NCBI GenBank assembly: GCA_964593065.1
Contig: CAZQGO010000039.1
Span: 1 to 8,348 of the forward strand
Source: CAZQGO01 sp964593065
GTDB taxonomy: Bacteria; Oederibacteriota; JAAXVQ01
DNA: 8,348 bases
Direction: 5' to 3'
Position numbers and translations under genes: made by a program. Below the pieces are notes generated by a model. It was not told where the DNA came from. It was given only the letters and a program-made list of their open reading frames with translations, and made no database searches. The stretch's first letter is position 1. Each line of letters opens with the position of its first letter. Shown one piece after another: positions 6,174-8,348 of the stretch.

Positions 6174-6929
6174 GTGGCCACAAGGCAATTGCCGGCGAAG
6201 ATTCTCATATGGGCAGGAGCCGGTTTGGTGGTACTGCTGGGCGCGCTGGCCGCCTACAGTTTCGCCGTGGTGGCCGGCGCCCGCGCGGGCACGCCCGAGA
6301 TCCTGCGCCAGGCCAGGCAACCGGGCCCTTATTCGCTGATATTTGAAGACTTGTCGGACTGGCAGAAGCAAGCCTTGCTGGCCGTGGAGGACCCGAATTA
6401 CACCAGGCACCACGGCATTGACCTCGAGACACCGGGCGCCGGCATCACGACCATCACCCAGGGCCTGGCCAAGCGCCTGTATTTCCACCCTTTCAAGCCC
6501 GGATTCCGGAAGCTCAAGCTCATGCTCATCGCCCGGTACGTCCTCGATCCCGCGCTTTCCAAGGACGAGCAATTGGAATTGTTCCTCAATCACGTGTACC
6601 TGGGCACTTCGGCCGGGAAGCCGGTGATCGGCCTGGGCGCGGCCGCGCGGGAGTATTACCATAAGCCGTTCCAGGACCTGGACGGGCAGGAGTACCTTTC
6701 CCTGGTGGCCATGATCATCGCGCCCAACACCTTCCACGTCCTCCAGCATCCGGAAACGAACGCTGAACGCACCCGCCGCATCCAAAAGGTGGTCTCCGGG
6801 GAATATAAGCCCCGGAGCCTCATGGACCTGTATTACGGGGAGCTGGACCCGGAGACGCAAAAAGGCCTGGCTCCTGCCTCGTATTTTCCTCCGCGCGGCG
6901 GGGCGCCGGACACCAACACAAAGGAGTGA
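6174..6929 (+). CDS. Monofunctional GT51 peptidoglycan transglycosylase-like protein
   Basis: 251 aa from GTG 6174, preceded by AGGGGAG (6160-6166) at 7 bases; no ATG fits. The frame is open far upstream, but that part lies inside the beta-helix gene and is a shadow. An N-terminal membrane anchor spans residues 10-36. The GT51 glycosyltransferase domain follows at about 45-220: motif I EDPNYTRHHGID (72-83, catalytic Glu72), motif II TTITQGLAKRLYF (92-104), then RKLKLMLIARYVL, and motif III LELFLNHVYLG (134-144) with the second catalytic candidate Glu135. After this come GLGAAAREYYHK (153-164) and AMIIAPN. Family members polymerise lipid II into glycan strands at the outer face of the inner membrane. 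Length and the lack of a transpeptidase domain fit MtgA-type enzymes. Motif II is unusual: the family consensus GGSTITQQ is replaced by GAGITTITQG. The gene starts 53 bases after paralogue B, and its stop lies 3 bases before the lipoprotein start. Activity is probable but not assured. Confidence 0.87.
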   Translation: MATRQLPAKILIWAGAGLVVLLGALAAYSFAVVAGARAGTPEILRQARQPGPYSLIFEDLSDWQKQALLAVEDPNYTRHHGIDLETPGAGITTITQGLAKRLYFHPFKPGFRKLKLMLIARYVLDPALSKDEQLELFLNHVYLGTSAGKPVIGLGAAAREYYHKPFQDLDGQEYLSLVAMIIAPNTFHVLQHPETNAERTRRIQKVVSGEYKPRSLMDLYYGELDPETQKGLAPASYFPPRGGAPDTNTKE

Positions 6930-6932
6930 AAC

Positions 6933-7529
6933 ATGAAACCATCCTGGCGGGCCTGCGCGGCATTGTTGACCGTACTCAGCTTGAGCGGATGTTACTTCAC
7001 CTCGGAAAACCCCCTGCCTAAAAAACCGGAAATGGATCGGGAATTGCTTGGCTGGTGGGAGATGGTTCCGGATCAGAAGGACCCCTCGGCCGCGGGCTGG
7101 GCGGTTTTTGCCGCGGACAAGGACGGCTGGTTTCAGGCCGTGCTCCTGGAAAAGTATTACGAAAACCCCGAAACCTACCGCGGGTTTTGCTCGGAAATCA
7201 AGGGGGAGAAATATTTAAACGTCAAGAAAGTGAATATCTTGAAAGAGGGCAGGCAGGCCGAGCTGGACGAGAATTTTTCCCTGATTCATTACCGCATTAC
7301 AGGCGGGAAGCGGCTGGAAATGCACATGCTCAATGAAGCGCTCTTCAAGCAGGCGGTCAAATCCCGCAAGCTGGCCGGATTCCTGTCGCCGAAGGAAGAC
7401 GACCTCAATCTGACCTGCACCACCGAGCAGCTCACCGACTTCCTCAGCCGTCAAAAGCCCAAGGATTTATTGGGCGAGCCCTTGCGGCCCATGGAGAGGA
7501 CCGACAAACTGCCGGAGCGGGAGAAGTAG
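6933..7529 (+). CDS. Predicted lipoprotein of unknown family
   Basis: 198 aa. A short signal peptide (residues 1-19) ends in the lipobox LSGC with Cys20 as the lipid-modified residue. Residue +2 is Tyr rather than Asp, which in enterobacterial rules favours the outer membrane. The mature part opens with a disordered KKPEMDRE region, then WW-rich beta-like segments (GWWEM at about 40-44, GWAVFAADKDGWFQAVLLEKYY), and a charged alpha/beta body to residue 180. It ends in a polar tail. I do not recognise the family. The start is ATG 6933, with AAGGAG at 6921-6926 immediately before the transglycosylase stop at 6927-6929, so the two genes are probably translationally linked. The context suggests a periplasmic or outer-membrane accessory to the transglycosylase, by proximity only. 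Confidence 0.8.
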   Translation: MKPSWRACAALLTVLSLSGCYFTSENPLPKKPEMDRELLGWWEMVPDQKDPSAAGWAVFAADKDGWFQAVLLEKYYENPETYRGFCSEIKGEKYLNVKKVNILKEGRQAELDENFSLIHYRITGGKRLEMHMLNEALFKQAVKSRKLAGFLSPKEDDLNLTCTTEQLTDFLSRQKPKDLLGEPLRPMERTDKLPEREK

Positions 7530-7557
7530 GCGGGGAGCCGGGGAGGCGGAGGGGAGC

Positions 7558-8226
7558 ATGCTCAAGCGCGCGCTTCAGATCGTCCTGACCATATTAATAT
7601 TGGCCGTGCTGCTTTTTCTGTCCGCCGGGACCCTGGCCTGGCCCGGGGCCTGGCTGCTGCTGGGCCTCATGCTGGCGAGCCTGGCAGGGAATTTCATCGT
7701 GATCCTGCGCTTCAATCCCGGGATCGCGGAAACGCGCAGCAAAATGCGGCAGGGGACCAAGGGCTGGGACAAGGTCCTGATGGCGGTGTACAGCCTGCTG
7801 TACCTGGCTTTCCCGGTCGTGGCCGGCTTGGACGCCGTGCGCCTGGGCTGGTCCTCCCTCCCCGCGGCGTATCTCTATCCGGGCCTGGTCCTGTATGCCC
7901 TGGGTTCCGCCCTGATTGCCTGGGTCCTGGCGACCAATCCTTTTCTCGAGACCACGGTGCGCATCCAGGAGGAACGCGGGCACCGCGTGATCACCACCGG
8001 GCCCTACGCAATCGTGCGGCATCCCATGTACCTCGGCCTGCTGATCCAGTACCTGGGCCTGCCCCTGATCCTGGGCTCGGTTTGGTCCTTTGCCACAGCC
8101 GCGGCGATCATCGCGGTCTTCATCATCCGCACCGCCAGGGAGGACCGCACCCTGTTCACGGAACTGCCGGGGTACGGGGAATACAGCCGGAAGACGAGGT
8201 GGAGGCTGATGCTTGGCGCGTGGTAG
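7558..8226 (+). CDS. Isoprenylcysteine carboxyl methyltransferase (ICMT)-family membrane protein
   Basis: 222 aa with five or so hydrophobic segments (about 7-27, 30-50, 72-94, 103-125 and 160-192). The conserved C-terminal cofactor motif is GPYAIVRHPMYLG at residues 148-160, containing RHPMY, followed by the ED-x6-L-x-G-Y-x-x-Y pattern (Glu195, Asp196, Tyr206, Tyr209). These mark the ICMT/PEMT-like S-adenosylmethionine-dependent membrane methyltransferases. The eukaryotic enzyme methylates a prenylated C-terminal cysteine. Bacterial members mostly have unknown substrates, so the isoprenyl name should not be taken literally. The start is ATG 7558, with GGAGG (7548-7552) 5 bases before it, 28 bases after the lipoprotein stop. 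The codons for residues 12-14 (ATA TTA ATA) are AT-rich in contrast with the rest. The ORF is complete. Confidence 0.88.
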   Translation: MLKRALQIVLTILILAVLLFLSAGTLAWPGAWLLLGLMLASLAGNFIVILRFNPGIAETRSKMRQGTKGWDKVLMAVYSLLYLAFPVVAGLDAVRLGWSSLPAAYLYPGLVLYALGSALIAWVLATNPFLETTVRIQEERGHRVITTGPYAIVRHPMYLGLLIQYLGLPLILGSVWSFATAAAIIAVFIIRTAREDRTLFTELPGYGEYSRKTRWRLMLGAW

Positions 8227-8348
8227 GGAATGGAACTGGGCCGCAACCCTGATTGGATATGGACAAAACAAGCTTATAATTAAGCGATAAAAACAGGGTC
8301 AAGATTAGTCCGGAAATTGCCGATATTAATATATGTAAGCAAAACAAA
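8227..8348. other. AT-rich intergenic tail, no gene seen
   Basis: After the methyltransferase stop the base composition turns sharply AT-rich. I see no open reading frame of note on the + strand and no T-run terminator directly after the stop. It holds a promoter candidate (8253-8280) and the ten-base palindrome ATATTAATAT at 8323-8332. It may be the leader of a gene beyond the window edge. Confidence 0.5.
8253..8280 (+). promoter_or_regulatory. Candidate promoter with perfect TATAAT for a gene beyond the window
   Basis: A perfect -10 TATAAT (8275-8280) has a weak -35, TTGGAT (8253-8258, 3 of 6), at 16 bases. The -10 is embedded in the inverted repeat GCTTA-TAAT-TAAGC (8272-8285), which could be an operator or a chance palindrome. 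Any transcript would leave the window to the right. Confidence 0.4.

Noticed and set aside
4966..6183. 405-aa open frame on the - strand
   Set aside because: Antisense shadow over paralogue B with RGRGRG-like runs from the TP linker; no start signal or domain.

Overview
The window looks like chromosomal DNA from a GC-rich, probably diderm (Gram-negative-type) bacterium. Coding density is high, all seven credible genes lie on the + strand, and most intergenic gaps are short. Shine-Dalgarno sites are G-rich, and I see sigma70-like promoter hexamers. The envelope theme comprises a lipobox lipoprotein, a monofunctional murein transglycosylase and two secreted beta-helix proteins. Each beta-helix protein carries a Thr/Pro linker and a C-terminal domain resembling the FlgD-Ig / type-IX-secretion (T9SS) 'type A' sorting family. 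That architecture is common in Bacteroidota, Elusimicrobiota, Fibrobacterota and several uncultured phyla. I cannot fix the lineage from the sequence; an uncultured-phylum MAG is my guess.

Layout. (1) 26-54: a good promoter candidate, then a stand-alone LigD-type 3'-phosphoesterase (122-649). (2) 672-2612: a secreted beta-helix / Ig-like / TP-linker / C-terminal-domain protein of 646 aa. It is followed in tight operon spacing by a small DUF4190-type membrane protein (2623-2904) and a Cys-rich DUF3795-type protein (2901-3302, ATGA overlap). (3) 3303-3540: a comparatively AT-rich gap with a promoter candidate and small inverted repeats. (4) 3541-6120: a larger paralogue of the beta-helix protein (859 aa) with about twice as many beta-helix super-repeats. 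(5) 6174-8226: a GT51 transglycosylase, a lipoprotein of unknown family and an isoprenylcysteine-carboxyl-methyltransferase-family membrane protein in a close row. (6) 8227-8348: an AT-rich tail with a perfect TATAAT, perhaps the promoter of a gene outside the window.

How the genes may work together (inference). The two beta-helix proteins share every domain in the same order and are probably secreted and surface-displayed through their C-terminal domains. The downstream transglycosylase, lipoprotein and membrane methyltransferase would act at the inner membrane, periplasm or outer membrane, so 3541-8226 reads as an envelope locus. Nothing proves a single pathway. I found no CRISPR array, rRNA, tRNA, insertion sequence or clear intrinsic terminator. 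The most unusual items are the paralogous beta-helix pair with its putative sorting domain, the altered second motif of the transglycosylase, and the orphan phosphoesterase.
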